Shown here piece by piece: positions 1 to 9,218 of a stretch of 64,000 nucleotides of DNA; positions within the stretch are counted from its first letter, which is position 1, and every line of letters begins with the position of its first letter. Below the pieces are notes generated by a model, which saw only the letters and a program-made list of their open reading frames with translations, was not told where the DNA came from and ran no database searches. Source of the stretch: CAIVAT01 sp964455285 (GTDB lineage: Bacteria > Bacteroidota > Bacteroidia > Bacteroidales > FEN-979); assembly GCA_964455285.1 (NCBI GenBank), contig CAYVVG010000004.1, positions 1-64,000 on the forward strand. The letters are read 5' to 3'. A program made the position numbers and the translations under genes.

Positions 1-1067
1 GGGTCATCCCGCAGGTATCGGCCATCATGGGGCCCTGTGCCGGCGGAGCTGTCTATTCTCCCGCCATGACCGACTTCATCTTCATGGTCAAAGAGTCGAG
101 CTACATGTTCGTGACCGGCCCCGAAGTAATCAAGACGGTCACCCACGAAGAGGTGACCATGGAAGACCTGGGAGGCGCCATGGCGCATAACGGGAAAAGC
201 GGCGTGGCTCACTTCGCCGCCGAAAACGATGAACAGGTGGTGCTGATGATCCGCGAGCTGATGAGCTTCCTTCCCTCCAACAACATGGAGGATCCACCCT
301 CCCGGCCGTGTACCGACGACATCATGCGCCAGGACGAAAAGCTGCAGTCCACCGTCCCGGCCGATCCCAACAAGCCCTATGATATGAAGGAGATCATCAC
401 CACGGTGGTCGATCATCATAATTTCTTCGAGGTGATGCCCCATTACGCCCAGAACATCCTCACCGGGTTTGCCCGCCTCGACGGAAAGCCTGTGGGGATC
501 GTGGCGAACCAACCTGCCTACCTGGCCGGCGTGCTCGATATCAATTCATCGGTCAAAGCCGCCCGTTTCGTGCGGTTCTGCGACTGCTTCAACATCCCGA
601 TCATCACTTTCGTCGATGTGCCGGGATTCCTGCCCGGCACCACCCAGGAGTTCGGCGGTATCATCAAGCATGGCGCCAAACTCCTCTACGCCTTTTCCGA
701 GGCGACGGTCCCGAAGATCACCGTGATCACCCGGAAAGCCTACGGCGGCGCCTACGACGTGATGTCGAGCAAACACATCGGGGCGGATGTCAATTACGCG
801 TATCCCACCGCCGAGATCGCCGTGATGGGCCCCGAAGGCGCCGTCAACATCATCCATAAAGGAAAACTGAACGACGCGGAGAGGACCGAAGCGGTAGACC
901 ATTACCGGCATACCTTTGCCAATCCTTACAAAGCGGCCGAACTGGGTTATATCGACGAGATCATCATGCCCCGCCAGACCCGCACCAAACTGATCCAGGC
1001 CCTCGACCTCACCCGGACCAAGAGCAAGACTAACCCGCCGAAAAAACACGGGAACATCCCATTGTAA
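1..1067 (+). CDS. Acyl-CoA carboxylase carboxyltransferase (beta) subunit, 5'-truncated
   Basis: Carboxyltransferase subunit of a biotin-dependent acyl-CoA carboxylase, most like propionyl-CoA/methylmalonyl-type enzymes, which moves CO2 between biotin and acyl-CoA in the cytoplasm. The gene runs in from outside the window; the reading frame begins at base 3 and about 354 residues are visible of a family length near 515. Visible hallmarks are the first oxyanion-hole motif GPCAGGAVYSP right at the window edge, the C-terminal-half motif DVPGFLPGTTQE, and the second oxyanion-hole motif KAYGGAYDVM. The C-terminus (PPKKHGNIPL) is typical of this family. The partner biotin carboxylase and biotin carrier are not in the window. 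The exact acyl-CoA substrate cannot be decided from this fragment. The stop codon's last base is the first base of a 7-bp repeat tract. Confidence 0.95.
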   Translation, partial: VIPQVSAIMGPCAGGAVYSPAMTDFIFMVKESSYMFVTGPEVIKTVTHEEVTMEDLGGAMAHNGKSGVAHFAAENDEQVVLMIRELMSFLPSNNMEDPPSRPCTDDIMRQDEKLQSTVPADPNKPYDMKEIITTVVDHHNFFEVMPHYAQNILTGFARLDGKPVGIVANQPAYLAGVLDINSSVKAARFVRFCDCFNIPIITFVDVPGFLPGTTQEFGGIIKHGAKLLYAFSEATVPKITVITRKAYGGAYDVMSSKHIGADVNYAYPTAEIAVMGPEGAVNIIHKGKLNDAERTEAVDHYRHTFANPYKAAELGYIDEIIMPRQTRTKLIQALDLTRTKSKTNPPKKHGNIPL

Positions 1068-1115
1068 TTTACGATTGACGATTGACGATTGACGATTGAC
1101 GAATTGCGATTTTCG
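1067..1115. repeat. Heptanucleotide tandem repeat (ATTGACG family)
   Basis: Seven consecutive 7-bp units: ATTTACG, four perfect ATTGACG, then the degenerate AATTGCG and ATTTTCG. The tract starts in the stop codon of the carboxylase gene and ends 18 bp before the promoter box of the next gene. Each perfect unit carries TGA on the + strand, so the tract contains stops in all three forward frames. The unit ATTTACG is the reverse complement of the CGTAAAT unit found at 35613-35647 and 41155-41182. Confidence 0.9.
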
Positions 1116-1133
1116 TCGTGTCCTGTTTCATCC

Positions 1134-1141
1134 TATCTTTG
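1134..1141 (+). promoter_or_regulatory. Bacteroidota -7 promoter box (TATCTTTG)
   Basis: Match to the Bacteroidota sigma-ABfr -7 consensus TAnnTTTG. It lies 13 bp before the ATG chosen for the protease gene, giving a 5' leader of only about 8-10 nt. No good -33 TTTG is visible. It argues against the upstream in-frame ATG at 1089, which would lie before the transcription start. Confidence 0.6.
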
Positions 1142-1154
1142 TCTTTTCAAGACC

Positions 1155-4100
1155 ATGATGAAACACACCTTTCCCGTCCTTTTATGTCTGCTTGCCTGCC
1201 TGCTGAACCCTTCAACCGTTTACTCGCAGGAACATCCGGCTCTCCGGTTTACACCGGTGGTCTCTTCCGAACAGCGAGCCCGCGATTCGGTGAGGGCGGT
1301 CAGGATCCCGCTGGTTGAGGTTCCCCGGGAAATCCTCGACCGGACGCTTCCCGCCATGGTCGATAATTCACAGAACATCCACTGGCCCAACATCCAGGAC
1401 CAGTACATGTTCTATACCTGCCAGCAGTACGCCGGGGTCGTTTATACGGTCGCCTATGAGATCAACCGCGTACGGAACCGCGACGGGAAACTGCCGGAGA
1501 ACTATTATCCTGCACACTACACATGGAATTTCCTGAACCAGGGCGACCGTTATGTCGGAGTTGACTTCCTTCACAGTTTTGACGTGATCCGGCAGCAGGG
1601 GCATATGACAGGGGATGATTACGGATTCGACACGGCCACCGGCGTACTGGGATGGATCAGCGGATACGACAAGTACTACCGGGGGATGAAGAACCGGATC
1701 CGGGGAGTGAAAGCGATCAAAACCAACAGCACCGACGGGGTGCTGGCGCTGAAGAATTTCCTGTTCGACCATCTCGATGGTTCGGCCAAAGGCGGTATCG
1801 CCTGCTTCACCACCAGCAGCTATACCCTGAATTTTTTAGCCCAACTGCCGGCCGGAACCCCCGAAGCGGGCAAACATCTGATCAATGGCTGGCATTTCGA
1901 CCCGAATCACGGACTGACGGTGATCGGTTACAACGACTCCATCCGTTTCGATGTGAACCAGGACGGAAAGTACACCAATAACCTGGATATCACAGGCGAC
2001 GGAAAGGTGGATGCCCGCGACTGGGAAATGGGAGGATTCAAGATCGCCAACTCATACGGCACCTGGTGGGCCGACGACGGATTCGCCTATTCCCTTTACA
2101 GGAATTTTGCCCTCGGTTACGGGGACGGAGGGATCTGGAACGACCGCGTCTATTTTGTGGAAGCCGATACGGGATATTCACCCCTTCTTACGTTAAAAGC
2201 CGACCTGGAGTACAATGCCCGCAGCCTCATCCGGCTCAAAGCCGGGGTGAGCCGCGATACCCTCGACGAGGTACCCGCGCACATCATCGATTTTCCCATG
2301 TTCGGTTACCAGGGCGGAGAATATCCCATGCAGGGGTATGACACCCTGCCGGAGGCGCAACGCCTGGAACTGGGCCTTGACGTGACCCCTTTGCTCAATT
2401 TTGTTCCGGCGGGACAACCGGCTAGATATTTCCTGATGGTCGAGGAGCGGGATCCCGACAACTTCGGCCACGGGAAGATCCGCTCGGCCACTTTCATCCA
2501 CCATGCAATCCCGGCAGGGGTCTCTTCAGCAGATACCGGCGTGGCCATCAGCCCGAACGGCGTCACCCTCGTATCGGCGGTGGCATCCTTTCAGAAGCCC
2601 GGGGTACAGATCATCACCGATTCATTGCCTCCCGTCGCCTCGCTGCAGCCACCGGGATTTCAGCTGGAAGCCAACGGAGGCAGCCAGCCTTACGAATGGT
2701 CGCTGGTCGAAGAGTACCTCGGAAAGCCCTCGGTCACCCCCGAACCGCTGGTGACCGGCCCTTCTCTGGTAGTCCATTCAGAAACCCGGAAATTTGCCAC
2801 CGTTGCCCTGCCTTTCCCATTCCCCTTTTATGGGAAGACCTATGACACCGTCTATGCCAACCATTACGGATTCCTGTGCTTTGAGCCACAAAACCTGCCG
2901 GCACCTTACACCATCGATGAAACTGCGATGCTGCGCATGTTCCCGGTGATCGTTCCATCGTTTTCCCTGAATTACGCCTTCATGGAGAACAAAGGCGATG
3001 GAATCCGGGTACAGGCCGAAACCGGCCGCGTGATCATCCGGTGGCAACTTTCGGTTGCCCCCTATTATGCTGCTTCGCAGGATGACTTTGCCGTGATCCT
3101 CTATCCCGACGGCAGCTACGAAGTATGTTACGGGACCATGGAAAACCAGGGCTTCCAGCATATATTTTACACCGGGGTTTCCAAAGGAGATAACCGGAAT
3201 TACGACCTGCGCACACAATGGAACGCGAACGAAATGTCGGGGAAAAGCTTTCACTTTATCCCGCCGCTCATGCCCGGGGGAATCGAAGTGTCATCGCCGG
3301 GCAGGCTGATCGTGCATGAATTCGACCCCGGTGTGCTGTATGACATTCCCGTGAGGGTTTCCGATGCCGGCCGGATCACCGGTTACAAAACGTTGCATCT
3401 TTCGCAGGACCTCTCCATGGAACATGAACTGATCAGCGAAAGTGGAGCCGGGCTCCAGTCGGGAGTTCCCGCTTCGCTGAAACTGGTCGTGAAAAACCGG
3501 GGAGGGCAGTCGTTGCCTGCACTTACCCTGGCCTTAACCTCGATCGATCCCATGATCCTGATCGGCGACAGTGTATCTCCGGCAGGAACACTCCCGTCCG
3601 GGCAATCGGTGACCATCCCCGCGGCATTCAGTTTCCGCCTTCGCCAGAACGCCTCCGACGGATATCCGGTCCGGCTGATGCTGACGGCACGGGCAGGCAC
3701 GGCCACCTGGAAGAAGGAACTGCGTTTCCCGGTGGCAGCTCCCACCCTGGCCCTCGATGTGACCCGGGTGGAGGACGGGCATAACGGCATTCTCGACCCC
3801 GGTGAAGTGGCCGACCTGGTGACCGCGGTCCGCAATAACGGCAGCATCGATGCCCGGGACCTCAGGCTGAGGCTGACAACCCCCGTGCCGGGAATTTCGA
3901 TCCTGTCGGCGTATGAGCTTCCGGTGGACTGTGTCAGGGTAAATACCGGTTTCGAATGCCGTTTCCGGGTGAAGGCTTCGCAGGATGTGCCGGCGGGGAA
4001 TGAAATACCCATGCAATGGACCCTTTCCGACAGCACTGGGCCCCTCATGGTGTACGATTTCGACCTGCGGGTGGGAAACCGTCCGGTTGTGCTGATCGAT

Positions 4101-5222
4101 CTATCCTCCGCCAACGTGTCGGGAACTGCCATGGCCGAAGCGCTCGACAGCCTGAAGGTGGGATACGACACGGCCGGGCACCTGATGTTCAACCTCGACC
4201 GGTATGAATGCATGTTCCTCATCCTGGGAACCGCCACGCAGGGGAACCACCTGCTGACCTCCGACGAAGGCATCGCCCTGGCAGGCTGGCTGCAAAGCGG
4301 AAGAAAATTGTACCTGGAAAGTTACTATACGTGGTATTATCAGAATAACACACCGCTTCATCCGATGCTGAAATACACGACGAAAAAGGTCTCTGCTTAC
4401 TTCTACCCTGATATCGCGGGAAGAGACTCCACCTTCGCCGACTCGATGGATTTTGTCTATTCCCTGCCCCTCAACTTTTCTGTCTTCACCCTCGAACCGG
4501 TATCCCCGGCCTACACCACCTTTGTCAACACCGACTCCCCCCCGCGCAGCCTTGAGATCGTTTATGACGGCGACGATTACAAGACGATCGGGACTTTCAC
4601 CGCCTTTGGCGGACTGATCGAGGTGCAGCCACCAGCCACACGGACGCAACTGATGAGGAACTACCTGGAGCTCTTCGATCTCAATATCGACGGGCCATTC
4701 CCGCTCTTTCATGCTTCCGTGACCCATGCCTGCCGAAACCAGGCCGTGACCTTTACCGACGATTCCTACGACAACATCGTTTCCAGAAACTGGGAATTCG
4801 AAGGGGGCAACCCGGCGGTGAGCACGGAGGCAAACCCATCGGTGACGTTCGCATCTCCCGGCCGGCATACCGTGAAACTGACGGTGTCGGACGGGGTGCG
4901 TACCCGGTCGATCCTGAAAGGGGACTACATCCTGACCGACGATTGTTCCGGCATCGGTGAAAGCGGGCCGGAATGTTCCCCGGTAAAGATATATCCCAAC
5001 CCCACCCATGGAAAGTTCACCCTTGTCACAGACCGGGTAGTGAAAGGAATTCTGCAGATCACACTGTTTGACATATCCGGCAGGAAAATGGCGGAACGAC
5101 GCATCCAGCCTCACCGGGGTGTGCCTGTGTCGATCGATTTTACCGGCCTCGCCCGGGGGGTCTATTTCATCCGCCTCACCTCGGAGGAATGGAGTACGGC
5201 ATCGCGATTGGTCATTGAGTAG
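1155..5222 (+). CDS. T9SS-exported papain-like (C1-type) cysteine protease with PKD domain
   Basis: Predicted large secreted peptidase of 1355 aa. A signal peptide spans about residues 1-25 (KHTFPVLLCLLACLL then VYSQ). A papain-like fold follows: nucleophile Cys89 in QYMFYTCQQYAG, His252 in NHGLTVIGYND, and Asn299 in ANSYGTWWADDG, matching the Cys/His/Asn order of family C1. Between His and Asn sits a calcium-loop-like insert (DVNQDGK, DITGDGKVDARD), reminiscent of dockerin/EF-hand loops. Beta-rich adhesion-like regions follow, then a PKD-like domain (about 1220-1275, WEFEGGNPAVS, PGRHTVKLTVSDG). A T9SS type A sorting domain closes the protein (IYPNPTHGKFTL to ARGVYFIRL). Export to the surface by T9SS is inferred from that domain. 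The start at 1155 (or 1158) is chosen because it opens the signal peptide and lies just after the -7 box. Substrate unknown. Confidence 0.85.
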   Translation: MMKHTFPVLLCLLACLLNPSTVYSQEHPALRFTPVVSSEQRARDSVRAVRIPLVEVPREILDRTLPAMVDNSQNIHWPNIQDQYMFYTCQQYAGVVYTVAYEINRVRNRDGKLPENYYPAHYTWNFLNQGDRYVGVDFLHSFDVIRQQGHMTGDDYGFDTATGVLGWISGYDKYYRGMKNRIRGVKAIKTNSTDGVLALKNFLFDHLDGSAKGGIACFTTSSYTLNFLAQLPAGTPEAGKHLINGWHFDPNHGLTVIGYNDSIRFDVNQDGKYTNNLDITGDGKVDARDWEMGGFKIANSYGTWWADDGFAYSLYRNFALGYGDGGIWNDRVYFVEADTGYSPLLTLKADLEYNARSLIRLKAGVSRDTLDEVPAHIIDFPMFGYQGGEYPMQGYDTLPEAQRLELGLDVTPLLNFVPAGQPARYFLMVEERDPDNFGHGKIRSATFIHHAIPAGVSSADTGVAISPNGVTLVSAVASFQKPGVQIITDSLPPVASLQPPGFQLEANGGSQPYEWSLVEEYLGKPSVTPEPLVTGPSLVVHSETRKFATVALPFPFPFYGKTYDTVYANHYGFLCFEPQNLPAPYTIDETAMLRMFPVIVPSFSLNYAFMENKGDGIRVQAETGRVIIRWQLSVAPYYAASQDDFAVILYPDGSYEVCYGTMENQGFQHIFYTGVSKGDNRNYDLRTQWNANEMSGKSFHFIPPLMPGGIEVSSPGRLIVHEFDPGVLYDIPVRVSDAGRITGYKTLHLSQDLSMEHELISESGAGLQSGVPASLKLVVKNRGGQSLPALTLALTSIDPMILIGDSVSPAGTLPSGQSVTIPAAFSFRLRQNASDGYPVRLMLTARAGTATWKKELRFPVAAPTLALDVTRVEDGHNGILDPGEVADLVTAVRNNGSIDARDLRLRLTTPVPGISILSAYELPVDCVRVNTGFECRFRVKASQDVPAGNEIPMQWTLSDSTGPLMVYDFDLRVGNRPVVLIDLSSANVSGTAMAEALDSLKVGYDTAGHLMFNLDRYECMFLILGTATQGNHLLTSDEGIALAGWLQSGRKLYLESYYTWYYQNNTPLHPMLKYTTKKVSAYFYPDIAGRDSTFADSMDFVYSLPLNFSVFTLEPVSPAYTTFVNTDSPPRSLEIVYDGDDYKTIGTFTAFGGLIEVQPPATRTQLMRNYLELFDLNIDGPFPLFHASVTHACRNQAVTFTDDSYDNIVSRNWEFEGGNPAVSTEANPSVTFASPGRHTVKLTVSDGVRTRSILKGDYILTDDCSGIGESGPECSPVKIYPNPTHGKFTLVTDRVVKGILQITLFDISGRKMAERRIQPHRGVPVSIDFTGLARGVYFIRLTSEEWSTASRLVIE

Positions 5223-5249
5223 GCTTTCGACGGGAACCCAAACATTTCC

Positions 5250-5257
5250 TACCTTTG
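5250..5257 (+). promoter_or_regulatory. Bacteroidota -7 promoter box (TACCTTTG)
   Basis: Exact TAnnTTTG match 22 bp before the ATG of the M20 amidohydrolase. An alternative in-frame TTG start at 5255 lies inside this box and is therefore unlikely. No clear -33 element. Confidence 0.6.
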
Positions 5258-5278
5258 ACGGTTCAATCTTCGCATGCC

Positions 5279-6484
5279 ATGCCGACCGAACTGAAGCAGA
5301 CCATCGCCGCCCTGGCAAAGTCATTCTCCGACGAGGTGGTCGCCATCCGCCGTCACCTGCACCGGAACCCGGAGTTATCGTGCGAGGAGTTCGCCACGGC
5401 TGCATTCATCTCGGAAAAGCTTACTGAATACGGAATCCCTCACCGCACCGGCGTGGCCGGCACCGGCATCCTGGGGCTGATCGAAGGGAACGACCCGGCT
5501 TCCCGTTGCATCGCCCTGCGGGCCGACATGGATGCCCTGCCCATCCACGAAGAGAACGAAGTCGCTTACCGTTCGCTGAAACCCGGGGTTATGCACGCCT
5601 GCGGCCACGATCTTCACATGGCGTGCCTGCTCGGAGCGGCAAAGATCCTCCGCACGGTGAAAGATTCCTTCACGGGCACGGTCAAATTGATCTTTCAACC
5701 CTCCGAAGAGACTTACCCCGGCGGCGCCATAACCATGATCGGGGAGGGGGTGCTGGAGGACCCGAAACCGGCGCATGTGCTGGCACTCCATGTGATCAAC
5801 ACGATGGAAGCCGGCGATGTCGGGTTCCGTGCCGGTGCATACATGGCCTCCACCGACGAGGTGTTCATCACCGTGAAAGGCAAGGGGGGCCATGCCGCCA
5901 CCCCCTCTCAGGTGATCGACCCGGTGCTGATCGCTTCGCATATCGTGGTCGCCCTGCAGCAGATCGTCAGCCGGAATGCCGACCCTGTCATGCCGACAGT
6001 AATTTCATTCGGGAAGATATCGGGCGAAGGGCGGACCAATATCATCCCCGATCAGGTGAAACTGGAGGGGACGGTGAGGACCTACGACGAAGACTGGCGG
6101 AAAGAGATCCACCGGAAGATCGGCACGATCGCTTCAGGGATCGCCGTCACACTGGGAGGAAGCGCGGAGGTAAAGATCGCCCGGGGGTACCCGTTCCTGT
6201 ACAATGATCCCGAGCTGACCACCAGGCTGGTTGCGCTTGCAACGGCATATCTTGGAGCAGACCATGTGGTTGACCTGGAACGCCGGATGACGGCCGAGGA
6301 CTTTGCCTGGTTTGCCCGCGAGATCCCCTCGTGCCTGTTCCGCCTGGGAGTCGCCGGGCGCGGGCAAAAGACCGGCCCGAACCTGCATACCTCCACCTTC
6401 GATGCCGACGAGCGGAGCCTGGAAACGGGAACCGGGACACTCGCATGGATGGCCGTCGCGTTGTTAATGAGCAATGAAGAATGA
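5279..6484 (+). CDS. M20-family metal-dependent amidohydrolase
   Basis: Cytoplasmic dizinc amidohydrolase of the M20D type (IAA-amino acid/N-acyl-amino acid hydrolase, hippurate hydrolase group), which releases amino acids from N-acyl or amide conjugates. The 401-aa protein shows the metal-binding motif MHACGHDLHMA, the acid pair in PSEETYPGG, the dimerisation-domain motif KGKGGHAATPSQVIDP, and the distal histidine in GPNLHTSTF. Length is normal for the family and no signal peptide is visible. The start is the ATG opening MPTELKQT, 22 bp after the -7 box. The last codons (MSNEE, stop) are encoded by a heptad repeat shared with the junction to the next gene. The actual substrate cannot be read from sequence. 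Confidence 0.9.
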   Translation: MPTELKQTIAALAKSFSDEVVAIRRHLHRNPELSCEEFATAAFISEKLTEYGIPHRTGVAGTGILGLIEGNDPASRCIALRADMDALPIHEENEVAYRSLKPGVMHACGHDLHMACLLGAAKILRTVKDSFTGTVKLIFQPSEETYPGGAITMIGEGVLEDPKPAHVLALHVINTMEAGDVGFRAGAYMASTDEVFITVKGKGGHAATPSQVIDPVLIASHIVVALQQIVSRNADPVMPTVISFGKISGEGRTNIIPDQVKLEGTVRTYDEDWRKEIHRKIGTIASGIAVTLGGSAEVKIARGYPFLYNDPELTTRLVALATAYLGADHVVDLERRMTAEDFAWFAREIPSCLFRLGVAGRGQKTGPNLHTSTFDADERSLETGTGTLAWMAVALLMSNEE

Positions 6485-6493
6485 GCAATGAAC
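6466..6493. repeat. Heptanucleotide repeat (AATGAGC/AATGAAG)
   Basis: Four 7-bp units in a row: AATGAGC, AATGAAG, AATGAGC, AATGAAC. They encode the last residues and the TGA stop (6482-6484) of the amidohydrolase and end just before the ATG of the TPR gene. Read on the other strand the units are GCTCATT/CTTCATT, which rotate to ATTGCTC/ATTCTTC and so resemble the other heptads in the window. Confidence 0.8.
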
Positions 6494-6498
6494 AATAT

Positions 6499-8388
6499 AT
6501 GAGGTTTCTGAACGGGTCGTCGCGTGTTACGTGTCACGTGTCACTGCTTATCTTTCTGTGCCTCCTTTTCTCCTCCGCTTATTCCCAGGATGTGACGCCA
6601 CAGCCGCTTCCTTTTCAGCAGGAGGCGCCACGGGCAGGGACCGACGAACAACTGGCGCTGCAGTTTTACCAGGGCCAGGATTTTGCCAAGGCCGCCGGGT
6701 TGTTCAGGAAGTTGTATGAAGAAAAACCTTCGCTGTACTATTATCAGTACCTGGTGCTTTCGCTGGTTGAAATGAAGGATTACGACGGGGCCACGAAACT
6801 GATCCGGAAATGCCAGCGGGCCGAGCCGGAAGCGTTGCGATATATGGTTGACCAGGGATACGTCCAATTCCGGGCGGGCGATCCCGAAAAGGCAAAGAAA
6901 TTGTATGAAGAGGCGCTGAAAAAACTGGGTCCCAGCCAGCAGCAGGTCTTTGAACTGGCCAACGCCTTCATGGCACGCGGCGAGAACGAATATGCCATCA
7001 GGACCTATCAGAAGGGCCGGCAATTGCTCAATAATTCCTACCCGTTCGGATTTGAACTGGCCGGGGTGTTTGAGCGGACGGGCGATTTTAAAAGCGCCAT
7101 CGACGAGTATCTGGACCTGATCGATTTAAACAAGTCGTACCTGAATACGGTACAGGACCGGATCCAGATGACCCTGTCGTTCGACGTGAACAACGAAAAA
7201 AACACCATCCTGAGGAAGGCCCTCCTTGCCCGTACGCAAAAAGAACCCGACAATACCTCCTATTCCGAACTGGTCTGGTGGTACTCGATCCAGCAGAAGG
7301 ATTTCGACCTGGCCCTGATCCAGGCCCGGGCCCTCGACCGGCGATTAAAGGAAAACGGCGATAAACTGATTTCGCTGGCGGCCCTGGCCCTGGCAAACAA
7401 GAATTACGACGTGGCCATCGAATGCTACGAATACCTGAAGTCGAAAGGGCCGGGCACACCTTATTACGCCACCGCCCGTAGGGAATCGGTCAACACCCGG
7501 TATCTGAAAGCCGTTGCAGAACCATCGGCGCCCCGTGAAATGCTGGAGGGGCTGGAGAAGGAATTTGCCTCCGAAGTCGCCCTCGACCCGGCCAGCCCCG
7601 ACAACCTTCCCCTGATACGGAACCTGGCCCACATCCGGGCCTTCTACCTCGGAAAAACCTCCGAAGCGGCCGGCCTGCTGAACGGCGCACTGGAATTGCC
7701 CGGCGTGACACCCGCTGAAAAAGCAAAATGCAAGATCGAACTGGCCGACATTCTCCTGTTCACCGGCGAGGTGTGGGAAGCCACGCTGTTGTACCAGCAG
7801 GCCTACCAGGATTTTAAATCGGATGTGATCGGACAGGAGGCTAAATTCAAGAATGCCAAACTGTCGTTCTACATCGGCGAGTTCGGATGGGCCAGGGCCC
7901 AGGCCGACATCCTGAAGGCAGCCACCTCGAAGTTCATCTCCAACGATGCGATCGCCCTGTCGCTGCTGATCAGCGAGAATTACGATCCCGACAGCGGCAC
8001 GGTGGCCCTCGGCATCTTTGCCCGGGCCGACCTGCTCGATTACCGGAACGAGGAGTTGGCGGCGCTGAAAACCCTCGACTCCATACCGGCTCTTTTCCCT
8101 TATCATCCCATCCTCCAGCATGTTCTGTATAAAAAGGCCATGATCATGAGGAAGCAAGGCGAATACGGAAAAGCCGACAGCCTGCTCCGGCAGCTGGTGG
8201 TGGAGTATCCCGACGGGATACTGACCGACGAATCCCTGATGCAGGCCGCCATCCTGAATGAAACCCATCTGAACAACCGCGCGAAAGCCATGGAACTCTG
8301 CCAGGATCTGATGGACAAATACCCCGGAAGCATCTTTGTTCCCGATGCCCGGAAGAAATTCCGCCAGCTGCGGGGCGACGGGCAATAG
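6499..8388 (+). CDS. Exported tetratricopeptide-repeat protein
   Basis: A 629-aa protein with an N-terminal signal peptide (VSLLIFLCLLFSSAYSQ) followed almost entirely by TPR-like helical repeats, for example DFAKAAGLFRKLYEEKP, DYDGATKLIRKC, DPEKAKKLYEEALKK, and near the end GKADSLLRQLVVEYP and RAKAMELCQDLMDKYPGS. It is probably a periplasmic scaffold protein; no catalytic motif is seen. The ATG at 6499 is preferred over the one at 6481, which overlaps the previous stop and adds only repeat-encoded residues. It is followed after 6 bp by rsmA, so the two are likely cotranscribed. Specific role unknown. Confidence 0.8.
   Translation: MRFLNGSSRVTCHVSLLIFLCLLFSSAYSQDVTPQPLPFQQEAPRAGTDEQLALQFYQGQDFAKAAGLFRKLYEEKPSLYYYQYLVLSLVEMKDYDGATKLIRKCQRAEPEALRYMVDQGYVQFRAGDPEKAKKLYEEALKKLGPSQQQVFELANAFMARGENEYAIRTYQKGRQLLNNSYPFGFELAGVFERTGDFKSAIDEYLDLIDLNKSYLNTVQDRIQMTLSFDVNNEKNTILRKALLARTQKEPDNTSYSELVWWYSIQQKDFDLALIQARALDRRLKENGDKLISLAALALANKNYDVAIECYEYLKSKGPGTPYYATARRESVNTRYLKAVAEPSAPREMLEGLEKEFASEVALDPASPDNLPLIRNLAHIRAFYLGKTSEAAGLLNGALELPGVTPAEKAKCKIELADILLFTGEVWEATLLYQQAYQDFKSDVIGQEAKFKNAKLSFYIGEFGWARAQADILKAATSKFISNDAIALSLLISENYDPDSGTVALGIFARADLLDYRNEELAALKTLDSIPALFPYHPILQHVLYKKAMIMRKQGEYGKADSLLRQLVVEYPDGILTDESLMQAAILNETHLNNRAKAMELCQDLMDKYPGSIFVPDARKKFRQLRGDGQ
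6523..6543. repeat. Short heptad repeat inside a signal-peptide coding region
   Basis: Three 7-bp units, CGTGTTA, CGTGTCA, CGTGTCA, only 29 bp downstream of the previous heptad tract. They encode RVTCHVS just before the hydrophobic core of the TPR protein's signal peptide. This could mean that the heptads invaded the 5' end of the gene, or that the true start lies further downstream. Confidence 0.65.
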
Positions 8389-8394
8389 ATCCAG

Positions 8395-9204
8395 ATGGTA
8401 CGTCCGAAAAAACATCTCGGCCAGCATTTCCTCCGCGACGAAAACATCGCCCGGAAGATCACCGGTTTGCTGAACCCTTCGATCCCCCTGGTGCTCGAAG
8501 TGGGCCCCGGCATGGGTGTTCTATCCCGCCATATACTGGCCGATGCCCGGTTCGATCCCTGGTTTCTGGAGGTGGACCGGGAATCGGTGGATTACCTGCG
8601 TTCGGCGTTCCCCAATATGGCCGGACGGATCATCACCGCCGATTTTCTCCGTTACGATCTTGACGGATTTCCTCCGGGGAGCGAAGAACAGGAAACCCGG
8701 CCGCCCTTTACCATGATCGGAAATTTTCCCTATAACATATCCTCCCAGATCCTTTTCCGGGTGATCGAATACCGCCACCGGATCCCGGAAGTGACCGGCA
8801 TGTTCCAGAAGGAGGTAGCCGAACGGATCGCCTCACCACCGGGCAGCCGCACCTATGGGATCCTGAGTGTCCTGCTCCAGGCATGGTATGACATCGAGTA
8901 CATGTTCACCGTCGAACCTTCCGTATTCTATCCCCCCCCTCAGGTTCGCTCGGCCGTGATCCGCTTGCGGCGGAACCAGACATCCAGCCTTGGATGTGAC
9001 GAAGCGCTCTTTGCCCGGGTGGTTAAAACGGCGTTCAACCAGCGGCGGAAAACACTGCGGAACGCCTTGCGCGGGATGCTTCCCCCGGGATTGTTGCAAG
9101 GTGCCGAAAAGGGTTGGATGGAAACGACCCTCGCCCTGCGCGCCGAGCGACTTTCCGTCGGCGACTTCGTCAGGCTTGCGGCAGAAATCTCTACCTTTGC
9201 ATAA
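8395..9204 (+). CDS. rsmA: 16S rRNA (adenine1518-N6/adenine1519-N6)-dimethyltransferase
   Basis: RsmA/KsgA dimethylates two adjacent adenines in the 3'-terminal hairpin of 16S rRNA using SAM during small-subunit assembly. The 269-aa protein has the family signature at the N-terminus (PKKHLGQHFLRDENIA), the SAM-binding loop LEVGPGMGVLS, and the catalytic motif NFPYNISSQI. The conserved C-terminal FNQRRKTLRNAL is also present. Length is normal. It starts 6 bp after the TPR gene stop, so it probably shares that transcript. Its 3' end contains a promoter box for the following gene. Confidence 0.97.
   Translation: MVRPKKHLGQHFLRDENIARKITGLLNPSIPLVLEVGPGMGVLSRHILADARFDPWFLEVDRESVDYLRSAFPNMAGRIITADFLRYDLDGFPPGSEEQETRPPFTMIGNFPYNISSQILFRVIEYRHRIPEVTGMFQKEVAERIASPPGSRTYGILSVLLQAWYDIEYMFTVEPSVFYPPPQVRSAVIRLRRNQTSSLGCDEALFARVVKTAFNQRRKTLRNALRGMLPPGLLQGAEKGWMETTLALRAERLSVGDFVRLAAEISTFA
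9192..9199 (+). promoter_or_regulatory. Bacteroidota -7 promoter box inside the rsmA 3' end (TACCTTTG)
   Basis: Exact TAnnTTTG match in the last codons of rsmA, 19 bp before the ATG of the membrane TPR gene. It would give that gene its own short-leader transcript. Confidence 0.5.
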
Positions 9205-9218
9205 ATTTCCATTGCCGG

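Noticed and set aside
5255..5278. TTG start 24 bp upstream of the amidohydrolase ATG
   Set aside because: The TTG lies inside the -7 promoter box, so it would not be in the mRNA.
4101..5405. Long minus-strand open frame (434 codons) opposite the protease gene
   Set aside because: It is the shadow of a GC-rich gene; its protein has no recognisable domain and strange composition, while the plus strand encodes a clear multidomain protein.
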